Source: Winogradskya consettensis | GTDB taxonomy: Bacteria; Actinomycetota; Actinomycetes; Mycobacteriales; Micromonosporaceae | DNA: 64,000 nt | Direction: 5' to 3' | Assembly: GCF_018332715.1 (NCBI RefSeq) | Contig: NZ_BOQP01000006.1 | Location: 1 to 64,000 of the forward strand | Shown: piece by piece, positions 54,601-62,427 of the stretch | How the letters are laid out: the number at the start of each line of letters is the position of its first letter | How positions within the stretch are numbered: the stretch's first letter is position 1 | Translations under genes and position numbers: made by a program | Notes under the pieces: model-generated | The model's database searches: none | The model's input: the letters and a program-made list of their open reading frames with translations, nothing else | What the model was told of the DNA's origin: nothing

Positions 54601-55551
54601 TCAACGGGTCGATTGGTGCTGGCCGATCTGACTCGGCGCGTGGGAGACGTAGTCGACGTTCGGTTCGGTGCGCGCCGCCTGAAGCAGCTCGGCGGCCAGC
54701 GCTTCGGTGTCGGCGCCGGTAAGCCAGTCCGTCAGCAGGTCGCGCGCCTCTGCGACCTGCTCGGCGAAGGCGGCGGGGCTGACGACGCTGGCGGGCGAGA
54801 TGACGCGCCGCAACGGGGTCGAGGTGAGCGCGGCCTCAGCCAGGTTCCCGGCGATCCAATAGCCGGTGCGCTCGCGGGCCACGAACGTCACGTGGACGCT
54901 CTCCTCGGTCTGGCTCCGCGCGTGCGGGTTGTGCATCCAGCCGCGCGGCAGCACCAAAATCTGACCGGGACCGAGGTCGAACTCGAAGTCGGGTCGCATC
55001 GACTTCATGCGGTCGAGCACGTCGCTGCCGGGCGGGGTGTTGGACGCGAACTGCTCTCGGTGCGGCTCCTCGACCCCGGGCTCCCAGATCTGCCAGGTCT
55101 TGCGCCCGGCGAGCTGGTAGACGAACCCCATGTTCTGATCCCAGTGGTGATGCAGACCCTGCCCGCCTGCCGGGGTGACGAAGCCCGTGGCGTACGTGCC
55201 GTATCCGGTCTCGTTCTGCATTGCCGCGCAGATCGCGTGCACCTCCGGGCACCAGCGGTGCAGATTGCGCAGTTGGATCGTGTAGCCCCGACCGCGCCAC
55301 TTCGCGACCTTGCCGGGATCCAGGTAGCCGTCTGTCGTGTATGCCCGGGAGTGCAGCGCCGCTCCGTCTTTGATCACGACGAGCTGCTCTGCGGGCGCGG
55401 TACCGGTGTCGAGGTAACCGTTGATGAGATCCACGTTGACGACGCCGGGCAGGCGGCTGCCATCAGGCGGTGTGTGAAGCGCAGGCTTCGCCGGCCAAGC
55501 GTCCATCATCTCGCTGACCGTGCCCTCGTCGAACAACATCGATAGGGACAT
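54601..55551 (-). CDS. JmjC/cupin-type Fe(II)/2-oxoglutarate oxygenase
   Basis: A 316-residue protein with a JmjC (cupin-8/4-like) domain. The metal triad is HWD (H136, D138) in GLHHHWDQNMGFVYQLAG, and the distal His207 in LPRGWMHNPHARS; the 2OG-binding side is likely near the Lys in GRKTWQIWEP. Relatives hydroxylate protein or ribosomal residues (YcfD, MINA). A winged-helix-like C-terminal region (VSPAAFAEQVAEARDLLTDW) follows as in ribosomal oxygenases. It is fourth in the cassette operon; the substrate is unknown. Confidence 0.88.
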   Translation of the reverse strand: MSLSMLFDEGTVSEMMDAWPAKPALHTPPDGSRLPGVVNVDLINGYLDTGTAPAEQLVVIKDGAALHSRAYTTDGYLDPGKVAKWRGRGYTIQLRNLHRWCPEVHAICAAMQNETGYGTYATGFVTPAGGQGLHHHWDQNMGFVYQLAGRKTWQIWEPGVEEPHREQFASNTPPGSDVLDRMKSMRPDFEFDLGPGQILVLPRGWMHNPHARSQTEESVHVTFVARERTGYWIAGNLAEAALTSTPLRRVISPASVVSPAAFAEQVAEARDLLTDWLTGADTEALAAELLQAARTEPNVDYVSHAPSQIGQHQSTR

Positions 55552-55578
55552 TCCAACCTCCGGGGGTGTGGGGAGTAA

Positions 55579-55836
55579 TTACGTCCGGGCGGTCTGCCCT
55601 GCTTCCGATCGAGCGGCCCTAGCCTTCGCTGCCGTGACGATGTCGAGCACGAGCTGTTCGGCAGCAACCGCCATGTCATCGGTCTCCAGCTCGATAACGG
55701 CGCGGCCCTCCTGCATGTGAATCCACGCAACGCGGACCAGGGTTGTCCCGACCCTCACCACGGGCGGCGCATCGAACGCGTCGAGCAGAAGGCCGAGCAG
55801 ACCGGGGATTCCTTTCGGCGGTTCTTCGGTTGTCAT
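55579..55836 (-). CDS. Small cassette protein 3, hypothetical
   Basis: An 85-residue soluble protein with an amphipathic beta/alpha layout (PPVVRVGTTLVRVAWIHM, then AAEQLVLDIVTAAKARAA) and no Cys. I do not recognise a family. Its ATG overlaps the previous stop (ATGA) and it lies 27 bp before the oxygenase gene. Confidence 0.75.
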   Translation of the reverse strand: MTTEEPPKGIPGLLGLLLDAFDAPPVVRVGTTLVRVAWIHMQEGRAVIELETDDMAVAAEQLVLDIVTAAKARAARSEAGQTART

Positions 55837-56093
55837 GCCGCAAGCCCCGGCGGTTCGGCCCAGCCAAGAAATCGCTCGTAGAGATCGGGCGGCGGCATCC
55901 CTGAGCCGGCGGCCCAGTCATCGATCGCTTCGATCAGAAAGGACCCAACGACGACCGACAGGCCGTGCGGAAATCGCTGGTATTGCTCGGCCAGCTCGAC
56001 CTTGGCGGTAGCGCACGGCCACGGCTGGCCGCAGACCCGGCAGTCCCACGTAGGGCGCCCGCCTTGGTGTTCCGTACGAGGTATCAGCATCAC
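55833..56093 (-). CDS. Small cassette protein 2 with a CxxC-PWPC motif
   Basis: An 86-residue protein beginning with GTG/ATG alternatives (56093 or 56090). WDCRVCGQPWPC at residues about 16-27 is a compact Cys cluster likely to bind zinc or an Fe-S cluster; a helical tail (LSVVVGSFLIEAIDDWA) follows. Similar short Cys proteins are common next to XRE genes in actinomycetes, but their role is unknown. Confidence 0.78.
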   Translation of the reverse strand: MMLIPRTEHQGGRPTWDCRVCGQPWPCATAKVELAEQYQRFPHGLSVVVGSFLIEAIDDWAAGSGMPPPDLYERFLGWAEPPGLAA

Positions 56094-56377
56094 GCGCCTC
56101 CTCGCGAACGCCGCTTCTGCGCCGGAGTCAGCGCGCCCGTGCGACCGATCTGGAACAACGGCATGGTGTTTGTCTGCCAGCTCGGGACGTCGGGGCGGTG
56201 GCTATCGCCGCTCTTACCGGAGTCGCTGAGGGCCGTCAATGCGCGGAATTCCCCGCTTTCTTTGCCCTTTGCCATCCATGCCTCGATGCAGGGCCAGGGC
56301 AGGCCGCAGGTGTACCGTCGCCGACGCAAGACCAAAACGCGACGCCACCATGCGCGCTTTTCCTCCCGATGCTGCAT
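56090..56377 (-). CDS. Small cassette protein 1, hypothetical
   Basis: A 95-residue basic protein (ATG at 56377, GGGGAGG upstream) with RRRRYTCGLPWPCIEAWMAK, a second CGxPWPC signature like the one in the next gene, then a flexible half. The shared C-x2-PWPC motif links the two proteins. It is the first gene of the leftward cassette operon, with a 143-bp promoter region to the XRE gene. Confidence 0.72.
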   Translation of the reverse strand: MQHREEKRAWWRRVLVLRRRRYTCGLPWPCIEAWMAKGKESGEFRALTALSDSGKSGDSHRPDVPSWQTNTMPLFQIGRTGALTPAQKRRSRGGA

Positions 56378-56520
56378 TGCGCCTCCCCCATTGCGGGAAC
56401 CGAACCCGTTGGCCTGACGCTAGGACGATCAGGACGGAAGGAGTGGCATTCACGTGCTGCCATCAGGCACTCTGTGGACCTGGCAGCATTGGCAGCACCC
56501 TGGCAACACGGAGGGGCACC
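56378..56520. promoter_or_regulatory. Divergent control region of the cassette
   Basis: The 143-bp gap between the leftward operon and the rightward XRE gene must hold both promoters. It has repeated TTGGCAGCA/CTGGCAACA-like motifs around 56475-56506 (a tandem TGGCAGC pair), candidate XRE binding sites. Confidence 0.5.
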
Positions 56521-57780
56521 GTGGAAACGTTCGGGCAAGCCGCTCGGCGGCTGCGCGGTGGCATGTCACTCCGCGAGGCCGCTCGGCGCGCACACCTCGA
56601 CTCCGGGCACTTGTCCCGAGTCGAAGCGGACAAGCGCCCGCCCACGCCACTCATCGCCCAGGCGCTCGATGGCGTATACGAAGCAGGCGGGGAACTGTTT
56701 TCGCTGGTCGAAGCGCACGGCGAGCCGTGGGAGCTGGACCACGGGATCTGGCGGCCGAAGGACTCCGAGTTGCTCGCAGCCGCGGTGCTCACAACGACGC
56801 CTAAAGCGGAAAACGCCCTCACCCTGGCGCACCAATGGTTGATCGCTGAGCCGCCGCAGGTGACCGCTACTCGTGCCGGCCGACGTATCGGCGTCGCCCA
56901 GGTCCAGGAGGTCGAGAAGCGTGTCCACCAGCTCCGCAAGCTCGACGACTACGTCGGTGGACAGGACACACACGCGATGGTCACCACGGAGCTAGCGGCA
57001 ACGACCGCTTTGCTCCGTGATGCCGCCTACACCGAGGAGATCGGCAAACGGCTCCTCGCCGCCATCGGCGAGTTGGCCCAGGTAGCCGGATGGGTCACCA
57101 GCGACGCTGGCCATCATGCCGAGGCCGAGCGCTACTATCTCGTTGGGATGCGGGCAGCTCACGCGGGCGGAGACGTCGCGGGCGCGGCGAACAACCTCTC
57201 GTCGCTCGCCTACCAGGTCGCGAACGTCGGTGACGCGCGAGAGGCCGTGACCCTCGCGAAGTCGGCCTACGCTGGTGCGCGCAGCGCGGCTACCGCCACC
57301 ACGAAGGCGCTCCTCGCGGAGCGAGTGGCCTGGGCCGAGGCCCAGATAGGCGACGCGACTGCCGCAGAACGTGCTCTCGGCACAGTCGAGGAGCAGTACG
57401 AACATCGCCAGCCAGCCGATGATCCGATCTGGGTCTATTGGCTCGACGAGGGCGAGATCGACATCATGGCCGGACGAGTCTGGACTCAGTTACAACGCCC
57501 GCTGCGAGCGGTCCCCATCCTGGAGAGGGCGACCGCCGGATACAGCGACGAGACCGGGCGGGAGACCGCGCTCTATATGACCTGGCTTGCCGAGTCCCTA
57601 CTGCAGGCGAACGAAGTCGAACGCGCGGCGGAAGCGGCTACGCGAGCGCTTCGCCTCTCGGGGAAGGCCGGGAGCTCGCGGGTTTCTGAGCGCCTGCGCC
57701 TTCTTCGTGCCAAGCTGGCCAAATTTCCCGGGGTGCCAGAAGTCGATGCATTTGAGGGCGAGGCCAACGCCAGCGCGTAG
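56521..57780 (+). CDS. XRE family regulator with a TPR-like domain
   Basis: A 419-residue regulator from the GTG at 56521 (GGAGGGG upstream). The helix-turn-helix is near residues 5-55 (MSLREAARRAHLDSGHLSRV, then EADKRPPTPLIAQALDG). The rest is helical repeats (ADDPIWVYWLDEGEIDIMAG, ETALYMTWLAESLLQANEVE), resembling TPR/NB-like XRE regulators of specialised-metabolite and peptide clusters. It is divergent from the six-gene operon and probably controls it, possibly in response to a peptide or protein. Confidence 0.88.
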   Translation: METFGQAARRLRGGMSLREAARRAHLDSGHLSRVEADKRPPTPLIAQALDGVYEAGGELFSLVEAHGEPWELDHGIWRPKDSELLAAAVLTTTPKAENALTLAHQWLIAEPPQVTATRAGRRIGVAQVQEVEKRVHQLRKLDDYVGGQDTHAMVTTELAATTALLRDAAYTEEIGKRLLAAIGELAQVAGWVTSDAGHHAEAERYYLVGMRAAHAGGDVAGAANNLSSLAYQVANVGDAREAVTLAKSAYAGARSAATATTKALLAERVAWAEAQIGDATAAERALGTVEEQYEHRQPADDPIWVYWLDEGEIDIMAGRVWTQLQRPLRAVPILERATAGYSDETGRETALYMTWLAESLLQANEVERAAEAATRALRLSGKAGSSRVSERLRLLRAKLAKFPGVPEVDAFEGEANASA

Positions 57781-58196
57781 CACTCCGGGCGTGCATCGGT
57801 TCCGGCCTTATCCCCGTCGCTGCGAGCGGCAAGCGCCGCTCCTAGCGCACCCGTCAAATGCAGCGGTTCGGCGCGCTTACTGCTCATGGCGCTGGCACAA
57901 TATCGTTGACTTGCAGCCCTTCAGGGGCGCCCTCGCGGACTCTGACGCACGCTCCTCTGCCCGCTCAGAAATTCGCTGGCAGGGGATGCAGGCGGGCCGG
58001 TACTTCTGCCTACCCCTGGACAATCCTTCAGGCTTCCACGGATTTCTCAGCCACGAGAACAGAGGGCAAGGTTAATTGAATCGACGCAAAAGAGCGTATT
58101 TCCTCAAACGCCTAAGCTCGTATGCGTCAATTGGATAAGCAAATAAAACTGACGGAAAGTTATAAACGAGGCACTCAGCCTGAAATTGGTTAAGCG
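57781..58196. other. Gene-free right edge of the cassette, AT-rich at 58075-58195
   Basis: No supported gene in 416 bp. The last 120 bp (around 58075-58195) are markedly AT-rich compared with the rest of the window (for example 'aaataaaactgacggaaagt'), which may be foreign DNA or a boundary relic. The open frames here lack ribosome-binding sites. Confidence 0.6.
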
Positions 58197-58619
58197 TCAA
58201 TCCTCGTCGCTGCGGCGGTTGCGTTTGATCTGGGCCCGGCGCTTCTTCTCGCCGATGCGGCGTTCGACCGAGCCGCGGGTCGGTTTGGTCGCGCGGCGCT
58301 GGCGGGGTGGGGCGGCGATGGCCTCGCCGACCCGCATGGCGAGGCGGGCTTCGGCGGCCTCGCGGTTGCGGAGCTGGGAACGGTGCTCGGAGGCCGCGAT
58401 GGTGATGACGCCGTCGATCAGGCGGCTGCCGAGCCGCTCGACCGCGCGTTCCTTGAGAGCAGGTGACAGCAGGCCGGACGCGAGCAGGTTCCACGACAGC
58501 TCGACCCGTGAGTCGGTCGTGTTGACGCCCTGGCCGCCGGGGCCGCTGGAGCGCGAGAAACGCCAGGTCAACTCGGCCTCCGGGATGACCATCCCCGGCC
58601 GGACGACTACATCGGCCAT
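58197..58619 (-). CDS. arfB: Alternative ribosome-rescue factor ArfB (peptidyl-tRNA hydrolase domain)
   Basis: A 140-residue release-factor-like protein. The catalytic GGQ motif is in RSSGPGGQGVNTTDSRVELS (residues 22-41), and the C-terminus is a Lys/Arg-rich tail (KKRRAQIKRNRR) that enters the mRNA channel of stalled ribosomes. The 54-bp segment for codons 71-88 is duplicated at 53055-53108. It is upstream of a DMT-exporter gene on the same strand. Confidence 0.95.
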   Translation of the reverse strand: MADVVVRPGMVIPEAELTWRFSRSSGPGGQGVNTTDSRVELSWNLLASGLLSPALKERAVERLGSRLIDGVITIAASEHRSQLRNREAAEARLAMRVGEAIAAPPRQRRATKPTRGSVERRIGEKKRRAQIKRNRRSDED

Positions 58620-58672
58620 GAGATCCCCCTTTCGGCCACGGACGACAGCATTCCATCACCGGCGCCTCGTCG

Positions 58673-59542
58673 CTATCCAGTTGTGATCGACACGGCATCC
58701 TCAGCGGCCGGGGCCGGGGCTGTGGTTGTCGAGCCGATGCTGGCCAGGATGACCACGACGATGGCCAGCGCGGTGGTCCAGGAGAGGGCCTGGGACAGCA
58801 GGAGCCAGCCGGCGACGGCCGCGACCGCTGGTTCGAGGCTGAGCAGGATGCTGAAGACGCCGTGCGGGAGGCGGCGCAGGGCGGAGAGCTCCAGCGAGTA
58901 CGGGATCACCGAGGCCAGCACGGCCGTGCCCACCGCGACGAGCAGCAGGTGCGGGGACACGACCGCCTGGGCGGCGCCGGTGATGCCGAACGGAAGCACG
59001 GCGAGTGCGGCCACGGAGAGCGCCACCGCCAGCCCGCCCAGACCGGGGATGGCCGCGCCTGCCCGCTTGCCGGCCAGGATGTAGAGCGCCCAGAAGCCCG
59101 CAGCCACCAGGACGAATAGAACACCCAGCGGGTCGAGGGCCGTGGCGCCGTCGCCGAAGCCGAGGATCGCGACGCCGATGCCTGCGAGCAGCACCCAGGC
59201 GATGTCGCGCAGGCGCCGGGAGAGGACGGCGGCGAGCACGAGCGGGCCGAGGAATTCGATCGTGACGGCCGGGCCGAGCGGGATGCGGGCGATCGCGGCG
59301 TAGAAGAAGGAGTTCATGCCCGCCATCGCCAGGCCGAGCAGGGCGGCCGCGCGCCATTGGCCGCTGTTCCAGGTCCGCAGTGCGGGGCGGGCGAGCAGGA
59401 CCAGGACGATCGCTGCCAGGCCGAGGCGTAGCGCGGTGGCGCCCGAGCTGCCCGCGACGGGGAACAGCCCGGCGGCGAGGGCGGCTCCGACCTGCAGGGA
59501 TGCGCAGGAGCCGAGGACCATGAAGACGGCGGGGCGGTTCAT
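58673..59542 (-). CDS. EamA/DMT-family exporter
   Basis: A 289-residue inner-membrane transporter with ten predicted hydrophobic spans in two EamA halves: VFMVLGSCASLQVGAALAAG, LGPAVTIEFLGPLVLAAVLS and YSLELSALRRLPHGVFSILL. This is the RhtA-like branch, which exports amino acids or metabolites. It is divergent from the LysR gene below, its probable regulator. Confidence 0.93.
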   Translation of the reverse strand: MNRPAVFMVLGSCASLQVGAALAAGLFPVAGSSGATALRLGLAAIVLVLLARPALRTWNSGQWRAAALLGLAMAGMNSFFYAAIARIPLGPAVTIEFLGPLVLAAVLSRRLRDIAWVLLAGIGVAILGFGDGATALDPLGVLFVLVAAGFWALYILAGKRAGAAIPGLGGLAVALSVAALAVLPFGITGAAQAVVSPHLLLVAVGTAVLASVIPYSLELSALRRLPHGVFSILLSLEPAVAAVAGWLLLSQALSWTTALAIVVVILASIGSTTTAPAPAAEDAVSITTG

Positions 59543-59608
59543 GACCCGACCATCGCCGACCGACGATCATTTCGTCCAGCGAACGTTTCTGAGCGATAAT
59601 CATTAGCG

Positions 59609-60499
59609 ATGTTGGACGTTCATCGTTTACGACTGCTGCGCGAGCTCGACCGGCGCGGCACCCTGGCCGCCGTCGCCAAGGCCCTCAACTACAGCCCCTC
59701 GGCGATATCGCAGCAGCTCAGCCTGCTGGAGACGGAGACCGGGGCGACCCTGCTCGAGCATGTGGGGCGCGGGGTCCGGCTCACCCCGCAGGCCAGGATC
59801 CTGGTTCGCCACGCCGACGCGATCCTGGAGCGTCTGGAGCTCGCCGAGGCGGAACTGGCCACGAGCATGACGGAAGTCACCGGCACGATAAGGGTCGCGT
59901 CGTTCCAGTCGGTGCTGCTGGCGCTCGTCCCCGGCGCCCTGTCCGGCCTCGTAGCGGCGCATCCCGGGCTGCGGATCCGGGTCACCCAGCTGGAGGCCGG
60001 GCCCGCGTTCGCGGGACTGCTCGCGCACGAGTTCGACGTGGTGCTCGGCGAGGAATACCCCGGTCTCGCCCAGCCCCGCAATCCCGGCGTGGACGAGGAG
60101 GACCTGGTCCACGACGAGATCCGGATGGCAGTGCCCGTCGACGGACCGTGGCACCAGGGCGACCTCGCCGAGCTGAACGGGGCGCCGTTCGTCTTCGATC
60201 CCGGCGACATCGAGCCCGGCCAGTGGGCGCGGACCCAGTGCCGTTCCGCCGGGTTCGAGCCCGACGTACGGTTCGTCAGCGGTGACCTGCTGCTCCAGGT
60301 GCGGCTCGTGGAGACCGGGCACGCCGTGGCGTTCCTGCCCGATCTGCTCTGGACCGACCGCGCCCACGGCAGGGTGGAGCTGCATCCGCTGCCGGGACGA
60401 CCGCGACGCCGGCTCTTCACCGCGGTGCGCAGCGGATCGGCCGAGCAGCCCGCCATCCGCGCGTTCCGCAAGGCGTTGCAGGATCAGGTGCGCGGGTAG
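59609..60499 (+). CDS. LysR family transcriptional regulator
   Basis: A 296-residue regulator. N-terminal winged helix MLDVHRLRLLRELDRRGTLA, then AVAKALNYSPSAISQQLSLL; effector domain ([33 protein letters not shown]). It is divergent from the DMT exporter with a 66-bp gap, and overlaps the convergent kinase gene by 16 bp. Confidence 0.94.
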   Translation: MLDVHRLRLLRELDRRGTLAAVAKALNYSPSAISQQLSLLETETGATLLEHVGRGVRLTPQARILVRHADAILERLELAEAELATSMTEVTGTIRVASFQSVLLALVPGALSGLVAAHPGLRIRVTQLEAGPAFAGLLAHEFDVVLGEEYPGLAQPRNPGVDEEDLVHDEIRMAVPVDGPWHQGDLAELNGAPFVFDPGDIEPGQWARTQCRSAGFEPDVRFVSGDLLLQVRLVETGHAVAFLPDLLWTDRAHGRVELHPLPGRPRRRLFTAVRSGSAEQPAIRAFRKALQDQVRG

Positions 60500-61671
60500 G
60501 GGTCTTCCGTGGGCGGCGGGCTGTCGTCGGAACGGTCCAGCGCCGGCAGCCACAGCACGAAGGTGCTGCCGACGCCCAGTTCGGAATAGGCGGCGACCTG
60601 TCCCCCGTGCGACTCCACGATCTGACGCACGATGGCCAGCCCCAGCCCCGTGCGGCGCTCCTTCGACGGGGACGACCCGCGCCAGAAACGGTCGAAGACC
60701 CGGGGCAGATCGTCCGGGGCGATGCCGGGGCCCTCGTCGGCGACCGCGAGCCACAACCACGATCCGCTCCGGCCGGTCGCGACGGTCACGGTCGAGGACA
60801 CGGGCGCGAGACGTACGGCGTTCGACAGCAGATTCCCCACCGCCCTCCGCAACGCGTCCGCATCCCCGATGAGCTGCAGGTCCTCGTCCGTGACGAAGCG
60901 CAGGTGCAGCGGCCGGTCGGGCAGGAACGACTCCTCGCCGGCCTCGCGGGCGAGCGCTGACAGGTCCACATCGGCGTCGGTCAGCTCGCTGGCGTCGCGG
61001 CGGGCCGTGGCGAGCAGGTCCTCGACCAGCCGCGACATCCGTGTGGTGGCTCGGTCGACCACGGCGACCGCCCGCTCGCGCTCCTCGGCCGTGGCCTCAG
61101 GGGCGTTCAAGGACGCGTCGATATTGGTACGGATGATCGCGAGCGGACTCCGCAGTTCGTGCGACGCGTCGTCGATGAGCTGCCGCTGCCCCTGAAAGGC
61201 GCGGTCGAGACGGTCCAGCATCGAGTCGATGGTGTCCGCCAGGTCGCGCAGCTCGTCGCGCGGTCCCTCGAGCCGGATCCGCCGGGTGAGGTCGGTCGCC
61301 TGGATCTCCCGGGCGGTCCGCGCGATCGCACCGACCGGCCGCAGCGCGCGCCCGGAGAGCACCCAGCCGATGCCGAGGCTGGCGACGAAGAGTCCGCCGA
61401 GCGCGATCAAAGAGTACGTACGCAGATACTGCAGCGTGTCGTAGTTGACCGCCGCCTCGATGTCCGAGATATCGGCGTAGCTGACCCGCCGGACGAACGA
61501 GTGACCCTCGTAGAGCTTCGCGTCCCGGGTCGTCAGCGGCCGCGCCTCGGTGGTCTGCGCGACGGCGAAGTACGTGATCGCGAGCGCCGCCCCGGCCAGC
61601 GCGAAGAGCAGCGTCGAGTAGAGCACCGTGAGCCGGAACCGGATCGACCGCAGCACCCGTGGCGGCTTCAC
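60484..61671 (-). CDS. Two-component sensor histidine kinase
   Basis: A 395-residue membrane kinase. Two TM spans (about 11-36 and 88-106) flank a short 50-residue extracytoplasmic sensor, then HAMP (RPVGAIARTAREIQATDLTR), H-box IDDASHELRSPLAI with His171, N-box RAVGNLLSNAVRL, G-boxes DEGPGIAP and RRTGLGLAI. The signal is unknown. The GTG start overlaps the response regulator stop (GTGA), so the pair is coupled. Confidence 0.95.
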   Translation of the reverse strand: MKPPRVLRSIRFRLTVLYSTLLFALAGAALAITYFAVAQTTEARPLTTRDAKLYEGHSFVRRVSYADISDIEAAVNYDTLQYLRTYSLIALGGLFVASLGIGWVLSGRALRPVGAIARTAREIQATDLTRRIRLEGPRDELRDLADTIDSMLDRLDRAFQGQRQLIDDASHELRSPLAIIRTNIDASLNAPEATAEERERAVAVVDRATTRMSRLVEDLLATARRDASELTDADVDLSALAREAGEESFLPDRPLHLRFVTDEDLQLIGDADALRRAVGNLLSNAVRLAPVSSTVTVATGRSGSWLWLAVADEGPGIAPDDLPRVFDRFWRGSSPSKERRTGLGLAIVRQIVESHGGQVAAYSELGVGSTFVLWLPALDRSDDSPPPTEDPYPRT

Positions 61672-62348
61672 GCCGGCACCCGCAACCGGTATCCCCGGCC
61701 GACGACGGTCTCGATCGAGCCCTCGCCGAGCTTGCGGCGCAGCGTGCCCACCGTGACGCGTACGGTCTGGGTGAACGGGTCGGCGTTGGCGTCCCAGACG
61801 TGTTCGAGCAGCTCCTCGCTGGACACGACGTGCTCGGGCCGCAGCATCAGATATTCCAGGACGCCGAACTCCTTCGGCGTCAGCGGGAGCCGCGCCCCGG
61901 CCCGGGTGGCGGTGTGGCGGGGCTGGTCGAGCACGACGTCACCGACGCGCAGGACGGCCGATCCGCCGTTGGTGTCGCGGCGCAGCAACGCCCTGATCCG
62001 GGCCTGGAGCTCGGCGAGCGCGAACGGCTTGACCAGGTAGTCGTCGGCTCCCTCGTCGAGACCGCGGACCCGGTCGTCCACCCGGCCCCGGGCGGTGAGC
62101 ATCAACACGCGCACATCGTTGTCACCCGGCGTCACGAGCGACCCGTCACGCAGAGCACGGCACAGCGCGAAGCCGTCACCGTCCGGCAGGTTGATGTCGA
62201 GCAGCATCAGGTCGTACTCGTTGACCGCCAGCAGGTCACCGGCCCGCGCGCAGGTACCCGCGACGTCCACGGCGTACCCCGCTCGGGAAAGCCCGACCCG
62301 CAGCCCCTCGGCCAGGTCTTCCTCGTCCTCCACCACCAGCAACCGCAT
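61668..62348 (-). CDS. OmpR/PhoB-family response regulator
   Basis: A 226-residue regulator from the ATG at 62348. The receiver domain has the acidic pocket VVEDEEDLAE, phospho-acceptor Asp51 (LLDINLPDGDG), and Lys in VKPFALAEL; the C-terminal winged helix has LTPKEFGVLEYLMLRPEHVV and VRVTVGTLRRKLGEG. It is upstream of the histidine kinase and activates or represses unknown targets. Confidence 0.96.
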   Translation of the reverse strand: MRLLVVEDEEDLAEGLRVGLSRAGYAVDVAGTCARAGDLLAVNEYDLMLLDINLPDGDGFALCRALRDGSLVTPGDNDVRVLMLTARGRVDDRVRGLDEGADDYLVKPFALAELQARIRALLRRDTNGGSAVLRVGDVVLDQPRHTATRAGARLPLTPKEFGVLEYLMLRPEHVVSSEELLEHVWDANADPFTQTVRVTVGTLRRKLGEGSIETVVGRGYRLRVPA

Positions 62349-62427
62349 CCTTCGACTATGCAACCCGCACCGAAAACCTGCCGAAGGTCCGGTAGACGGG
62401 ATACTGGAGACCGACAAGGGAGGTTGC

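Noticed and set aside
53175..58196. A complete mobile element in the accessory cassette
   Set aside because: No integrase, transposase, replication gene or inverted repeat was seen. Only the arfB repeat suggests insertion, so I list it as a finding and not as a mobile element.
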